Numbered from the stretch's first letter, positions 25,500 through 35,040 are shown. The stretch: DNA of 64,000 nucleotides from Mucilaginibacter sp. PPCGB 2223 (GCF_001705515.1 NZ_MDJS01000001.1:1550001-1614000); one strand, 5' to 3'. The notes: generated by a model from the sequence alone, not told the origin. Program-made: numbers and translations.

Positions 25500-28400
25500 T
25501 TAGCGTCGCTGACCTAATACTCCCGAAAACTTACCTTCGTAATCTTTCAGTTGTTTATCAAAATCGTTCGCCAATGTCGTCTGCTGGTAACGCTTGGTTA
25601 TAGTTGCCATATCGTTCAACACCGAAATACCATACTGCACCGTGCGCATATCTACGGCTTCCGGACTTTTCTGCAATAAATAAGCGTTATAATCCAACTG
25701 ATCTTTGAGATAGCCGTCGATGCTTTTCATCAGATCATTAGCCGGCTTCGGCTCATTTAGCTGATAGAATGTTTGCGCTATAAAGTTTTTACGGATAGCC
25801 GATTCGATATCCGGATAAATATCCGGCATTACGTCGAGATACCTGTGCAATGCTTTCGATGCCATATCCGGGTGCCCTTCCTGCAGCAGGCTTTGCGCAA
25901 GGTTTGAGAATGTACCCAATATCAGCGGGTAAAACATGGTTGATGATTCGTGATCCAGATAACGGGCATTTTTCATATTACCCCATTTGTATTTCTCCAT
26001 CACGTTTTTGTACATCGCCATGGTGTTGGTTTTGTCCAGTTGTTCGTTACCCCTCAAAGCGGTATCTGGTTTAAACGGCATCAGATGATAGGCGAAACCT
26101 TCTTTATACAGGTATTGCTGTAAGCCGATCATGTTATCATTGCCTACGGTTACTGCGAAGTATACCGGCCGCTTCCAGTTGTTATGCGCCAGTATATCCA
26201 GCATAGCCAGGTTATCCTTGGTTACATAGTTCGAAGTGTATTTCCACTCCATGGCCGGGGTAATTTTATCGCGCTGTGATGCAGGGATAGTACCGCTATT
26301 GATCACATCATCAGGGTTAACAGTTAGCTTAAAGTTTTTGGTAGGCAGGTAATTGGCTGTTTCGCCGCCCTGCAACTCGAGCTTGGCACGCGGATCATCA
26401 GAGGTGATAAAGTCAAAAATCTCCTTCAATTCTACCGAAGACGGTATTTTCGCATCATTATAGTAAACCACATCGCGAACGCCTAACTCGAATTTCTCGT
26501 CGGGCATCGTAATAGGCAGCGGATCGGAATTATTCATCTTGTGCTTCATGCCGCGTATGTACCAATCGGTACCTAACAAGCTCAGGTTAACGATGCGTAC
26601 ATCCGGGCGGACGCCTTCAACTTCCTGATCATACCATAACGAATACGTGTCATTATCGCCATAGGTAAACAAAATGGCATTAGGAGCGCAACTGTTCAGG
26701 TAGTTCCAGGCCATATCGTGCGGTGTCCATTTGGTTGAGCGGTCGTGGCTCTTCCATTCCTCTTTAGCCATTACTACCGGTACGGCCAAAAAGCATAAGC
26801 CTGTTGCTACAAGTGCAGCCACCTTGCCATCGAGTTTTTTACGGATACCATCGGCAACTGCTATCACACCCAAACCTATCCATATAGCAAATGCATAGAA
26901 TGAGCTTACGTATGAGTAATCACGCTCACGGGGCTGTTCAGGTGGTTGGTTTACATATAAAATAATAGCCACACCGGTAAAAAAGAACAACAAAGCAACT
27001 ACCAGCGCATAACGGCGGTTACGGCTAAAATGATAGATCATACCCAATAAGCCTAATATCAAAGGAGTATAGAACAGCGGAGTATAGGTATTGCTGTTCA
27101 AAATACTTTTAGGCAGGTTATCTTTATTATCAAAGATACCCGAGGTTGGCAGGCCATCCACCTTACCCTGGTTGGCCTGGCCATCAAGGTCGTTATAACG
27201 GCCAACAAAATTCCATAAAAAGTAGCGGATGTACATCTGTTTGATCTGCCAGCTGAACATAAAGCCTAAATTATCGGCAAAAGTCGGGCTCTGGCCTTCA
27301 CCAAGCTGCATCCATTCTTTATAGAAGTTAGGGTGATCGCCTTCGGTATCATACATACGCGGTAACAGTGTGTTCCTGTCGTAGATATAGTCGGTTTTTT
27401 TACCTGCAACTTCATAGCTGGTTTTACCCTTACGATAAATAGTACTTCCTTCTTTCTGGTCAACAGGCTTTGAATCGAAATACTGGCCGTAAACCAAAGG
27501 GCGCTCGCCATACTGATCGCGGCTTAGGTAGCTTTGCATGGTGATGGCGTTGTTCGGGTCGGTGTTGTTCAGGTTAGGGTCGGCCTTGGCACGGATAGGG
27601 ATAAAGGCAAACGAGCTATAACCCAGGTAAATAAATGCCAGGCATAAAAATATCAGGTTCATTACCGGTTTGTTACTGCGTGTACTGTAAATAATACCCC
27701 AGGCAATAACAGCAACAAGCACCACAATGGCAAACAATGCGCCCGAGCCAAAGCCCAAATGCAGTGTATTAACAAAAAACAAATCAAAATAACCGGCAAA
27801 CTTTACGGTGTATTGTATCACACCAAACATTACTGCTAACAAAATCGCCACACCTATACCCATTGCAATAATGGTATTACCCGGTGTAATGGTTTTGTAC
27901 CTGCGGAAGTAATACACCAGCGCAATAGCCGGTATAGTTACCAGGTTCAGCAAGTGTATACCGATGGATAAACCCATCACATAGGCGATAAACACGATCC
28001 ACCTGTCGGCGTTCGGTTCATCTGCATGGGCATCCCATTTTAAAATCCCCCAGAAAACAACTGCGGTACATAACGATGAAGTAGACCATACGATGGTTTC
28101 GACAGCCGAGAACCAAAACGTATCCGACCATGCAAAGGCCAGCGCGCCAACCAAACCTGCGCCCATAATTAATATGGTACGCGAGGCATCGAGGTTTTCG
28201 GTGCTTTTGGCCAGGAGTTTTTTAGCCAGCGCGGTAATCGTCCAAAACAAGAACATTACCGTAGCCGCGCTCGACATGGCTGTACCCAAGTTGGTAAAAT
28301 ATGGAACTTTTGCATTATCACCCATCGAAAGCAATGAGAATGCTTTACAGATCATGGTAAACAGCGGATAACCCGGCTGGTGCGATATCTGCAATTTAAA

Positions 28401-28526
28401 GGCACATGAGATGAACTCGCCGCAATCCCAGAAACTTACCGATGGCTCTAAAGTTAAAATGTACGTAATTGCCGCTACTGCAAAGCAAAGCCAGCCCAAA
28501 ATGTTATTGATTCTGTTGTATTGCAT
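25500..28526 (-). CDS. DUF2723 protein O-mannosyltransferase-like membrane protein
   Basis: This 1008-residue membrane protein belongs to the DUF2723 family of GT-C fold glycosyltransferase-like proteins found in Bacteroidota. The family signature is the N-terminal LEPSVSFWDCGEFISCAFKL with its conserved Asp in the first periplasmic loop, followed by HQPGYPLF. About 12-13 hydrophobic helices span residues 10-600, with QPPEQPRERDYSYVSSF near 530. The C-terminal 400 residues are soluble, with AWNYLNSCAPNAILFTYGDNDTY and helical, TPR-like repeats near the end. It probably transfers a lipid-linked sugar to exported proteins. It lies 56 bp downstream of tatA, possibly in one operon. Confidence 0.9.
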   Translation of the reverse strand: MQYNRINNILGWLCFAVAAITYILTLEPSVSFWDCGEFISCAFKLQISHQPGYPLFTMICKAFSLLSMGDNAKVPYFTNLGTAMSSAATVMFLFWTITALAKKLLAKSTENLDASRTILIMGAGLVGALAFAWSDTFWFSAVETIVWSTSSLCTAVVFWGILKWDAHADEPNADRWIVFIAYVMGLSIGIHLLNLVTIPAIALVYYFRRYKTITPGNTIIAMGIGVAILLAVMFGVIQYTVKFAGYFDLFFVNTLHLGFGSGALFAIVVLVAVIAWGIIYSTRSNKPVMNLIFLCLAFIYLGYSSFAFIPIRAKADPNLNNTDPNNAITMQSYLSRDQYGERPLVYGQYFDSKPVDQKEGSTIYRKGKTSYEVAGKKTDYIYDRNTLLPRMYDTEGDHPNFYKEWMQLGEGQSPTFADNLGFMFSWQIKQMYIRYFLWNFVGRYNDLDGQANQGKVDGLPTSGIFDNKDNLPKSILNSNTYTPLFYTPLILGLLGMIYHFSRNRRYALVVALLFFFTGVAIILYVNQPPEQPRERDYSYVSSFYAFAIWIGLGVIAVADGIRKKLDGKVAALVATGLCFLAVPVVMAKEEWKSHDRSTKWTPHDMAWNYLNSCAPNAILFTYGDNDTYSLWYDQEVEGVRPDVRIVNLSLLGTDWYIRGMKHKMNNSDPLPITMPDEKFELGVRDVVYYNDAKIPSSVELKEIFDFITSDDPRAKLELQGGETANYLPTKNFKLTVNPDDVINSGTIPASQRDKITPAMEWKYTSNYVTKDNLAMLDILAHNNWKRPVYFAVTVGNDNMIGLQQYLYKEGFAYHLMPFKPDTALRGNEQLDKTNTMAMYKNVMEKYKWGNMKNARYLDHESSTMFYPLILGTFSNLAQSLLQEGHPDMASKALHRYLDVMPDIYPDIESAIRKNFIAQTFYQLNEPKPANDLMKSIDGYLKDQLDYNAYLLQKSPEAVDMRTVQYGISVLNDMATITKRYQQTTLANDFDKQLKDYEGKFSGVLGQRR

Positions 28527-28582
28527 AGCTTTTCAGGAAATAGAAAAAATCATTTGTAAGGTTTATAATTGATTTTATTGTG

Positions 28583-28996
28583 TTACGATATCGGTGTTTC
28601 GCGCGGGTGCTCGGTTGTCGGAGCAGGAGCGTCATTTTTTTCTAAAGATATAGATGATGAAGGCACATACGGTTCCGAATGGTCGGTTGCTATGGGAGCC
28701 TGGCTCACGGGTGTACCGGGCGTATTGGTTACCGGGGTAGAATGTTCCGGGATCTGGTTAGTGTTTTGTACCGGCGGCGCAGGCGGCGGAGTTGGGTCGC
28801 TTTTGGCTGTCTCCTTATTGATCTGCTCCTGTATATCTCTCTTCACGCCTTCCGAAGCATCTTTAAACTCGCGGATGCCCTGACCTAAACCGCGGGCCAG
28901 TTCAGGAAGTTTTTTACCACCAAACAACACTAAAGCCACTAACAGAATCACAATGGTATCCTGACCACTGAAAAACAATAACGTTGAACTTAACAT
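28583..28996 (-). CDS. tatA: Twin-arginine translocase subunit TatA
   Basis: TatA multimerises to make the pore through which folded Tat substrates cross the inner membrane. The 137-residue protein has the N-terminal helix (TIVILLVALVLFGG) and the amphipathic GGKKLPELARGLGQGIREFK motif with the hinge Gly and conserved Phe-Lys. After residue 60 it has a long Pro/Thr/Ser-rich disordered tail, longer than in typical proteobacterial TatA. TatC is not in the window. A TATCTTTG -7 box sits about 68 bp upstream, and the DUF2723 gene follows on the same strand. Confidence 0.93.
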   Translation of the reverse strand: MLSSTLLFFSGQDTIVILLVALVLFGGKKLPELARGLGQGIREFKDASEGVKRDIQEQINKETAKSDPTPPPAPPVQNTNQIPEHSTPVTNTPGTPVSQAPIATDHSEPYVPSSSISLEKNDAPAPTTEHPRETPIS

Positions 28997-29440
28997 AACA
29001 ATTTTATTAAATAATCAATTAACATGAAACTTTGCTTTATACAGAATGCCTGTAATTAAGCTGCAAAGATATGCTAAAAAATACAGTATCCGAATAGGAA
29101 TAGCATTAACATAGATACCGCATTTACATCAAAGTTAACTGCAAAAAAAACTTAAAAAATCATTTAAAGCAAGGTTTAACAGTTTTTAACAAAAAGTGCT
29201 GCCGGTAAGTATTCAAGAGGCTGAAAATTATTTGCGGGTAATATGATCAAAAACAAATCGAATTGGCTCTATTATATTACTTAATTTGATTGAAATCAGT
29301 TAAACAACATAAAAAACCGATCAAAAACCTAAAGTTTCGAGATATTTTACCTATATACATCAACAATCGTGCATAAAACCCCATAAAATCTATAAAATTT
29401 ATCAAAATTCTGTTTTCACCCTTAAATATTTGATGATTTG
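28997..29440. other. AT-rich gene-free region between tatA and the amtB side
   Basis: Very AT-rich stretch that separates two divergent units. Apart from the tatA -7 box at 29064-29071 I see no RNA gene, hairpin terminator or coding frame longer than about 15 codons. Confidence 0.45.
29064..29094 (-). promoter_or_regulatory. Promoter for tatA
   Basis: Minus strand: -7 box TATCTTTG (29071-29064) and, 19 bp further upstream, TTCG (29094-29091), a 3/4 match to the -33 TTTG. The 19-bp spacing fits the Bacteroidota promoter consensus. It is 68 bp upstream of the tatA ATG. Confidence 0.55.
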
Positions 29441-29812
29441 ATGTATATTTATGACGTGATTAAGAATTTTATTAAAATATCGCTGTTTACACTATTCCTT
29501 TTCGGGGGATATTGCCATGCAACGATAGCCAACCTTAGTCGCAAACAACAGGTACAAAAAAACAACAAAGCACCGGCGTCGGTATCAAAGCACAATAGCA
29601 AAGATGCCTTTGATGCTTTTTTTAACTACGGCAGCGCAGCACAGCTTACCTCCCAAAGTTTTAAGCAGGTGCACTTTAATAAAGCGGCGGTAGTTTTCCA
29701 GTCGCGGATAGCTGCCTGCATCCATTCACTCCCGCATTATACAGGCACCCATGTTTCGGGCTTAGCAAGGTTTTATAAGCTCATCCTATTTCCTTTCCAC
29801 GCTTTTTGGTAA
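29441..29812 (+). CDS. Small exported protein upstream of amtB
   Basis: Family not recognised. The 123-residue product has an N-terminal hydrophobic segment (FIKISLFTLFLFGGYCHA) that may be a signal peptide with cleavage near residue 28, followed by a basic, Asn/Gln-rich region and a C-terminal hydrophobic stretch (LARFYKLILFPFHAFW). It lies 205 bp upstream of the ammonium transporter and reads the same way. The start ATG (29441) is better than an in-frame TTG just before it. Real coding is plausible but not proven; it could also be a fortuitous frame in a long 5' region. Confidence 0.5.
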   Translation: MYIYDVIKNFIKISLFTLFLFGGYCHATIANLSRKQQVQKNNKAPASVSKHNSKDAFDAFFNYGSAAQLTSQSFKQVHFNKAAVVFQSRIAACIHSLPHYTGTHVSGLARFYKLILFPFHAFW

Positions 29813-30017
29813 ATACAAAATCCGGCAATTCATTTCATCTGGCACAACAATAGCTCCACTGCTATGCAGGGGCAGTTACTTATTGTTGTAATTTTTCCCG
29901 GCATCACCGGCCATATCCGGCATGCATGGCCCGTAATTGCTAATTGCACAACATTATTTACCAAATCAATCAAACTTAGAGTGGCATTTTATGCCCTGTT
30001 CAAAACCCCTTATAACA

Positions 30018-31325
30018 ATGAAAAGATCACTACCTTTTGCAATACTTGTTATTGTACTCATACTCGCTTTAATTTCCCCTTCTTTCGAAACTGTTACTGT
30101 AGCAGGTAATAAGATAGACAGTGGCGACACTGCCTGGCTACTTACCTCAACCGCCCTGGTTTTACTGATGACTCCAGGACTGGCCTTTTTTTACGGCGGC
30201 ATGGTAACCAAGAAAAACGTACTCTCAACCATGATGCAAAGCTTTGTATGTATGGGTGTCATCACCGTTATCTGGGTGGTATTCGGCTTTAGCCTCGCTT
30301 TTGGCGATTCGATTAACGGCATTATCGGCAACCCGTCGACCTTTTTTATGATGAAAGGCATGCTGGGCAATGCAACCTGGAAGCTGGCACCTACCATACC
30401 ATTGGTATTATTCGCCATGTTCCAGCTAAAATTTGCGGTAATTACTCCTGCATTGATCACCGGAGCTTTTGCCGAACGTATCCGTTTCAATTCGTACTTA
30501 ATATTTCTATGTCTGTTCATGGTGTTTATCTATGCGCCCCTCGCCCACTCTACCTGGCACCCCGATGGCCTGATGTTTAAATTGGGCGTGCTCGATTTTG
30601 CCGGCGGTACGGTAGTACACATGTCGGCCGGCTGGGCTGCGTTAGCATCGGCAATCTATCTTAAGCAGCGCAACGAAAAAGCACATGCCCCGGCGCGCAT
30701 CAGCTATGTGTTACTGGGTACAGGCTTATTATGGTTTGGCTGGTTCGGGTTTAACGCAGGTTCGGCGCTGGGTTCGGGCGCTCTGGCCGCAACGGCTTTA
30801 GCTACTACAACTACAGCTTCGGCAGCAGCGGCTATGTCGTGGATATTTTTTGATATGATGCTGGGCAAAAAACCATCGGTAATGAACGCCTGTATCGGCG
30901 CGGTGGTCGGTCTGGTGGCTATTACGCCTGCTGCCGGCTTTGTAACCGTATCATCATCTTTAATTATAGGTATAGTAGCCGCGGTTGTAAGTAATCTGGT
31001 GGTGATGTGGCGCTCACGCACCTCAATCGACGATACGCTGGATGTATTCCCCTGCCACGGCGTGGGCGGTATGGTAGGCATGTTGCTTACCGGGGTATTT
31101 GCACATACTAATGTAAACAGCGGCAACTCTACCGGCAACGGTTTATTTTATGGCGAAACACATTTGTTCCTGATGCACCTCATTGCACTGGTAGCCGTAT
31201 CGATATTTGCTTTCGGCGGCTCGTTCATCCTGTTAAAAGTGACCGACCTGATCAGCCCTCTCCGAGTAAGCGAAGAAGAAGAGGCTTTAGGTTTAGATAT
31301 CAGCCAGCACGGCGAAGAACTTTAA
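30018..31325 (+). CDS. amtB: Ammonium transporter
   Basis: This 435-residue Amt/Mep/Rh channel conducts ammonia/ammonium. It starts with a signal-like first helix (SLPFAILVIVLILALISPS) and then contains DTAWLLTSTALVLLMTPGLAFFYGGM, GAFAERIRFNSYLIF, GGTVVHMSAGWAAL with the first pore His, and DTLDVFPCHGVGGMVGMLLTGVFA with the second. Eleven or twelve helices are expected. The ATG at 30018 is preferred over an in-frame TTG 81 bp upstream because it gives the normal N-terminus. No glnK P-II gene follows, which is unusual for amtB loci in many bacteria. The gene ends at a strong shared terminator. Confidence 0.93.
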   Translation: MKRSLPFAILVIVLILALISPSFETVTVAGNKIDSGDTAWLLTSTALVLLMTPGLAFFYGGMVTKKNVLSTMMQSFVCMGVITVIWVVFGFSLAFGDSINGIIGNPSTFFMMKGMLGNATWKLAPTIPLVLFAMFQLKFAVITPALITGAFAERIRFNSYLIFLCLFMVFIYAPLAHSTWHPDGLMFKLGVLDFAGGTVVHMSAGWAALASAIYLKQRNEKAHAPARISYVLLGTGLLWFGWFGFNAGSALGSGALAATALATTTTASAAAAMSWIFFDMMLGKKPSVMNACIGAVVGLVAITPAAGFVTVSSSLIIGIVAAVVSNLVVMWRSRTSIDDTLDVFPCHGVGGMVGMLLTGVFAHTNVNSGNSTGNGLFYGETHLFLMHLIALVAVSIFAFGGSFILLKVTDLISPLRVSEEEEALGLDISQHGEEL

Positions 31326-31366
31326 GAAACTTATTAGTTGTTGATAAGTGATTAGTTTGTTTAGTT
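31326..31366. repeat. Degenerate short-word repeat after amtB
   Basis: Near-copies of ttattagttg / ttgataagtg / attagtttgt / ttagtta run in succession directly after the amtB stop. This resembles the other word-like repeats of the window (3606, 4216, 39512, 43460) in being AT/G-rich and placed right after a gene. Confidence 0.4.
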
Positions 31367-31367
31367 A

Positions 31368-31402
31368 TAGCGTCGCAGCTTTTAGTTGCGGCGTTATTTT
31401 TT
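31368..31402. terminator. Bidirectional terminator between amtB and the desaturase
   Basis: TAGCGTCGCAGC and GTTGCGGCGTTA pair over 12 bp (with G-U pairs) around a 5-nt loop and are followed by TTTTTT on the plus strand. The convergent desaturase gene ends at 31401. Confidence 0.8.
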
Positions 31403-32471
31403 ATAAACCGGCCTCAGCTACTGCAACCTGTGGTTCGGCATGCTTTTTTGTTTCGAGGTATGGCTTGTGATAATTTTCCAGGAACTCTTTTTTCGAATCG
31501 CGGTAAAAAGTAACGGCACCTATCATACTCAAGAATTTTATATAACACCAGGCCAGATCGATCTGGTGCGGCATAAAGCCCGATCGCGCGCTTTTAGGGT
31601 ACAGGTGATGGTTATTGTGCCACTCGCCCGCCACATAACCCGGCCATAGCTGGTTGATCGACATATCGTTACGGTTATAATCAACACCATCGCGGCGCTT
31701 ATCATCGCCCTGGCCATGCCCGTCATAATTAAATGTGCGTACGCCAACCGCCCAAAAGCCCGCCGCACCAAATAAAGTACATGCCAGGGCATGCCCGCCC
31801 ATGGCATAAAAAATAAAATACCAAAGGCTCCAGTTAACGATCCAGTAAATAACAGCCGAATATGGGTTGGCCACCGAGCCATATTTTTGATACTGCACAT
31901 AGGTATTTACCTTAACGCCGGTATGTTTCATCAAATTGCCAATGCGCTTGTAATCGCCTTCACTAAGGTCGGTAGCAATGGGCTGGTGATTGACATCGGC
32001 CAGAAAGCAATACAGAAAACCGCCCTGTGCGTTATACGGATCGCCGGGCTGATCTGATTTGGCGTGATGCACATGGTGCGATACCACGTATATTTCTTCG
32101 GGAATAATTTTAAGCGTGAGGTTTTGGGTAAAAAAGCGCCAAAACGCATTTTTAAATTTATAGGCGCCATGGGTACAATAGCGATGATACCAGATAGTAC
32201 CGTGCGTACCCATAACAATCATGCTATATACAAAAGCCGCCAGCAGCATCCACAAACTAAAAAACTTAAAAATAAACAACAGGAAAAACGGCACCAGGCA
32301 CAATACCTTTAACCAGCTGAAAAATGCCAGCCAGTTTTTACGGCTTTTAAAAACATTTAGGCGTGAAAAAAATTCGCTGAAGATTTGTTTTGGGGTCGGC
32401 TTTATCAGATCGCCGTTTTCGTGTTTCCATCCGTAAGATGGCGGTTGCAGTACATGGTCTAAAAACGCCAT
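31401..32471 (-). CDS. Membrane fatty acid desaturase (acyl-CoA desaturase type)
   Basis: This 356-residue membrane protein has the three His boxes of delta-9-type acyl-lipid/acyl-CoA desaturases: WYHRYCTH (about residue 94), VSHHVHHAKSD (about 131) and EWHNNHHLYP (about 283), which bind the two irons. Four hydrophobic helices lie around the boxes. The enzyme would insert a double bond in membrane acyl chains, using oxygen and an external electron donor. Its transcription is convergent to amtB. The product ends in an Ala/Val-rich tail. Confidence 0.92.
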   Translation of the reverse strand: MAFLDHVLQPPSYGWKHENGDLIKPTPKQIFSEFFSRLNVFKSRKNWLAFFSWLKVLCLVPFFLLFIFKFFSLWMLLAAFVYSMIVMGTHGTIWYHRYCTHGAYKFKNAFWRFFTQNLTLKIIPEEIYVVSHHVHHAKSDQPGDPYNAQGGFLYCFLADVNHQPIATDLSEGDYKRIGNLMKHTGVKVNTYVQYQKYGSVANPYSAVIYWIVNWSLWYFIFYAMGGHALACTLFGAAGFWAVGVRTFNYDGHGQGDDKRRDGVDYNRNDMSINQLWPGYVAGEWHNNHHLYPKSARSGFMPHQIDLAWCYIKFLSMIGAVTFYRDSKKEFLENYHKPYLETKKHAEPQVAVAEAGL

Positions 32472-32628
32472 TAGTTTATAATTAAGGTGCGGTGCGGCTT
32501 AACGCTATTCTGAATAACCTTAATTATAAAAAATAGTCTGCGAATTGTAAAGATATAATAAAAATGTGATTTAACGACTTTTATGCCCAAATTTTAAATT
32601 GCCCACCTGCTAATCAACAAGGTCAAAC

Positions 32629-33876
32629 TCAAAAATTCACTGTAAAACAATGGTATGGTGTTTCATAATCATACGATAATTCAAACTTATAGCTTTCGCA
32701 TATTTGTTTTGAGATAGTCAGGCCCAGTCCGCTGCCTTCGGAGTTTGCCGATTTGCTAAAACGTTTAAAAATTTCGTCCCCGGGCAGTTCAGCACCGGTC
32801 CCCGTGTTTTTAATGCTCAGTTTTTGCATGTTTAGCATTATCTCTACCGTCCCGCTGGCAGGTGTATGCCGTATAGCATTACCGATCAGGTTATTTAATA
32901 AAACATCCATCAAAAAAAAACTGGCTTTAATTTCTTTTGCTGTCAGGTCACATTTCAGGTCAAGTTCCTTGTTGACAAACAACTCTTTAAATTGATTGAT
33001 CTTATTTTCTACGAGTTGTTTCATATCGACAACCTGATCATCCCTCACTAAATGATTCTCAATTTTAGCCAGCAGCAACAGCGATTGATTTAAACGCGTC
33101 AGGCGGGCCACTGCATCGTAAACATCATTTAGCAGACTGCTTTGCTCGGCATTAAACTCGCCGGCCTGGATGAGCGAATCTAATTTTGAATTAATAACTG
33201 CTATAGGCGTTAGTAATTCGTGCGAGGCATTCTCCGTAAAGGTTTTAAGGGCCTTATAATCCGTTTTGACCCGCGATGCCATACTGGTCACCGCACTATT
33301 CAATTCGTTGAATTCGTCGATAGTCGAATTGCTAATAGCAATATCCTTGTTATCAGTCAGGCTGAACAATCTAAGCTGCTGCAAAATATTGTAAAATGGT
33401 TGCCAGATGCGATTTAAGATTAACCTGTTGGCTATAGACAAAACCAACAGCAAGAAGAGGATGACGCCGATGGTAATACAAAAGATGATCCGGATAAGGT
33501 CCTCGGTCTCGACTTTCGATTCGATGATGGTCACCTGATAAGTCTGACCTTTTACCTGTACAGATGTGATCAGTCCACGCCCTGATTCCGCTTCGTGCTC
33601 TTTAGGGTTAAAATAATCCGTATTGATAAACCTGCGCTCAACGGGGCCATTAACCCGAACAAAAAATATATGCTGATCTTTATATTGCTCAATCTTCGGC
33701 AACTTGTTATTCTGTTTCACGTAAGTGAACGTTTCCTGCTCCTCGATCAATATATCTTTATCGACCTGATCGTTAAGGATATAGCTGATGGCCTTATAGT
33801 AGATAAGACCTGTTACAAACAATACTGCTACGGCCGATGCAAGGTTTACCCTGTTATATTTGGTTAATAACTTCAT
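32629..33876 (-). CDS. Sensor histidine kinase of a two-component system
   Basis: This 415-residue kinase has two membrane helices (about 11-33 and 127-152) flanking a roughly 90-residue extracytoplasmic sensor domain, then a linker (about 155-205), the phospho-acceptor box FTENASHELLTPIAVI (His219) and the ATPase domain with NLIGNAIRHTP (N box), EIFKRFSK (F box) and GSGLGLTISKQI (G2 box). The stimulus is unknown; the sensor is not a recognisable known domain. The gene overlaps its response regulator by 4 bp (ATGA), so the two are coupled. Confidence 0.93.
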   Translation of the reverse strand: MKLLTKYNRVNLASAVAVLFVTGLIYYKAISYILNDQVDKDILIEEQETFTYVKQNNKLPKIEQYKDQHIFFVRVNGPVERRFINTDYFNPKEHEAESGRGLITSVQVKGQTYQVTIIESKVETEDLIRIIFCITIGVILFLLLVLSIANRLILNRIWQPFYNILQQLRLFSLTDNKDIAISNSTIDEFNELNSAVTSMASRVKTDYKALKTFTENASHELLTPIAVINSKLDSLIQAGEFNAEQSSLLNDVYDAVARLTRLNQSLLLLAKIENHLVRDDQVVDMKQLVENKINQFKELFVNKELDLKCDLTAKEIKASFFLMDVLLNNLIGNAIRHTPASGTVEIMLNMQKLSIKNTGTGAELPGDEIFKRFSKSANSEGSGLGLTISKQICESYKFELSYDYETPYHCFTVNF

Positions 33877-34550
33877 TGGTCGGTAAACTTATAGCCCATG
33901 CCGTAAGCAGCTTTAATGTAATCCTTCGCGCCGGCCTCTTCGAGTTTTTTGCGCAGATTTTTAATGTGCGAGTAAATAAAATCAAAGTTATCAGCCATAT
34001 CGGCGCCGTCGCCCCACAGGTGCTCGGCAATAGCATTTTTTGAAACCACCTTATTCTTGTTCGCAATAAAATATAAAAGCAGGGCATACTCTTTACGTGT
34101 TAGCTTAAGCAATACGTTATTTATCCTTACCTCCTTAGCTAACAGATCAATAACAAGCTCATTAAATATGAGCGAGTTACTGCCGTTGAAAGATTTACGC
34201 CTTACTATGGCCATTAAACGTGCTTTAAGCTCCGATAAATGAAAAGGCTTAACCAGGTAATCGTCGGCGCCCATTTCCAGCCCTGCTACTTTATCATCGA
34301 GCGAATTTTTTGCCGAGATGATCAATACCCCGTCGGGGTTATTATTCTCCTTCAGATACTTTAATACGTTAAAGCCGTTACCGTCGGGGAGGGTGATATC
34401 GAGCAAAATACAATCGTAATTATAAAGGCTTACTTTGGCTATAGCCGATTGGTAATCGGGCGCTGTTTCGCACAGATTCCCCCCATCCGAAAGGTAGTTT
34501 TCTACACTTTCCCGGAGTCCTTTCTCATCCTCAATTATTAATATCTTCAA
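33873..34550 (-). CDS. OmpR/PhoB-family response regulator
   Basis: This 225-residue regulator has a receiver domain (residues 1-120) with acidic pocket residues in IIEDEKGL, the phospho-acceptor Asp51 in LLDITLPDGNGF, Ser/Thr switch ISAKNSLDDK and the Lys in YLVKPFHLSEL. A winged-helix DNA-binding domain follows (about 128-222; LTRKEYALLLYFIANKNKVVSKNAIAEHLW, IKNLRKKL, IKAAYGMGYKF). It is first in the kinase operon. A TAAGTTTG box and, further upstream, a 17-bp direct repeat on a 22-bp period (34681-34719) suggest autoregulation. Confidence 0.94.
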   Translation of the reverse strand: MKILIIEDEKGLRESVENYLSDGGNLCETAPDYQSAIAKVSLYNYDCILLDITLPDGNGFNVLKYLKENNNPDGVLIISAKNSLDDKVAGLEMGADDYLVKPFHLSELKARLMAIVRRKSFNGSNSLIFNELVIDLLAKEVRINNVLLKLTRKEYALLLYFIANKNKVVSKNAIAEHLWGDGADMADNFDFIYSHIKNLRKKLEEAGAKDYIKAAYGMGYKFTDQ

Positions 34551-34633
34551 CTATTAAGAAATTTTTATTCAATAATTAAATTACGCCTATCAAAAATCAA
34601 CAAAAACTACACATAAAAGAAATAAAACAAACT

Positions 34634-34641
34634 CAAACTTA
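34634..34641 (-). promoter_or_regulatory. -7 element of the two-component operon
   Basis: Minus strand TAAGTTTG fits TAnnTTTG and lies 84 bp upstream of the response-regulator ATG (34550). No clear -33 box was found. Confidence 0.45.
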
Positions 34642-34680
34642 CAATTTATAACTTACAACTCTGCCTGACACCCTATTATT

Positions 34681-34725
34681 AAAAACGGTTAAATCACTCT
34701 ATAAAAACCGTTAAATCACGGTTTT
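34681..34725. promoter_or_regulatory. Operator-like direct repeat upstream of the two-component operon
   Basis: AAAAACGGTTAAATCAC (34681-34697) and AAAAACCGTTAAATCAC (34703-34719) differ at one base and are 22 bp apart start to start, i.e. about two helical turns. The second copy runs into CGGTTTT (34719-34725), making an inverted repeat AAAACCG-N8-CGGTTTT. OmpR-family regulators commonly bind tandem direct repeats on a helical period, and this site lies 40-80 bp upstream of the -7 box of the regulator's own operon. Confidence 0.55.
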
Positions 34726-35040
34726 GTAATCAACTGCATGCAAATATTTTTGTAGCCACAATCAAACTACATCCAAAAGAACGATAAAGATGAATACCAA
34801 TTCTGGAAATATTCTATAGTTAATTAATGGTTAAATAAACACTATACACACTCATTTTTTTTGAAACAATAACGCCAAAATACCGTAATAAGTTAAAATG
34901 CAATAAATGTAGCTAATGTGGACTTAGATTAAATACTTTATACAAAAATGGTTTTAAAATTTTATTTTGAATATCAAAAAGCTTAATAGTTTGTATTTAT
35001 TAAAATTTTTCTATTTTTACATTTCGAAAACCATCACAAT
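34726..35040. other. AT-rich region upstream of the barrel-gldK-gldN genes
   Basis: Over 300 bp with high A+T. A run near 35010-35030 (tttctatttttacatttcg) resembles a -7 box but lacks the final G (TATTTTTA). No RNA gene or small ORF recognised. Confidence 0.4.

Noticed and set aside
30704..31138. Minus-strand frame opposite amtB
   Set aside because: Antisense to a conserved channel with intact pore His; repetitive Ala/Thr/Pro product reflects the complementary strand of helices.
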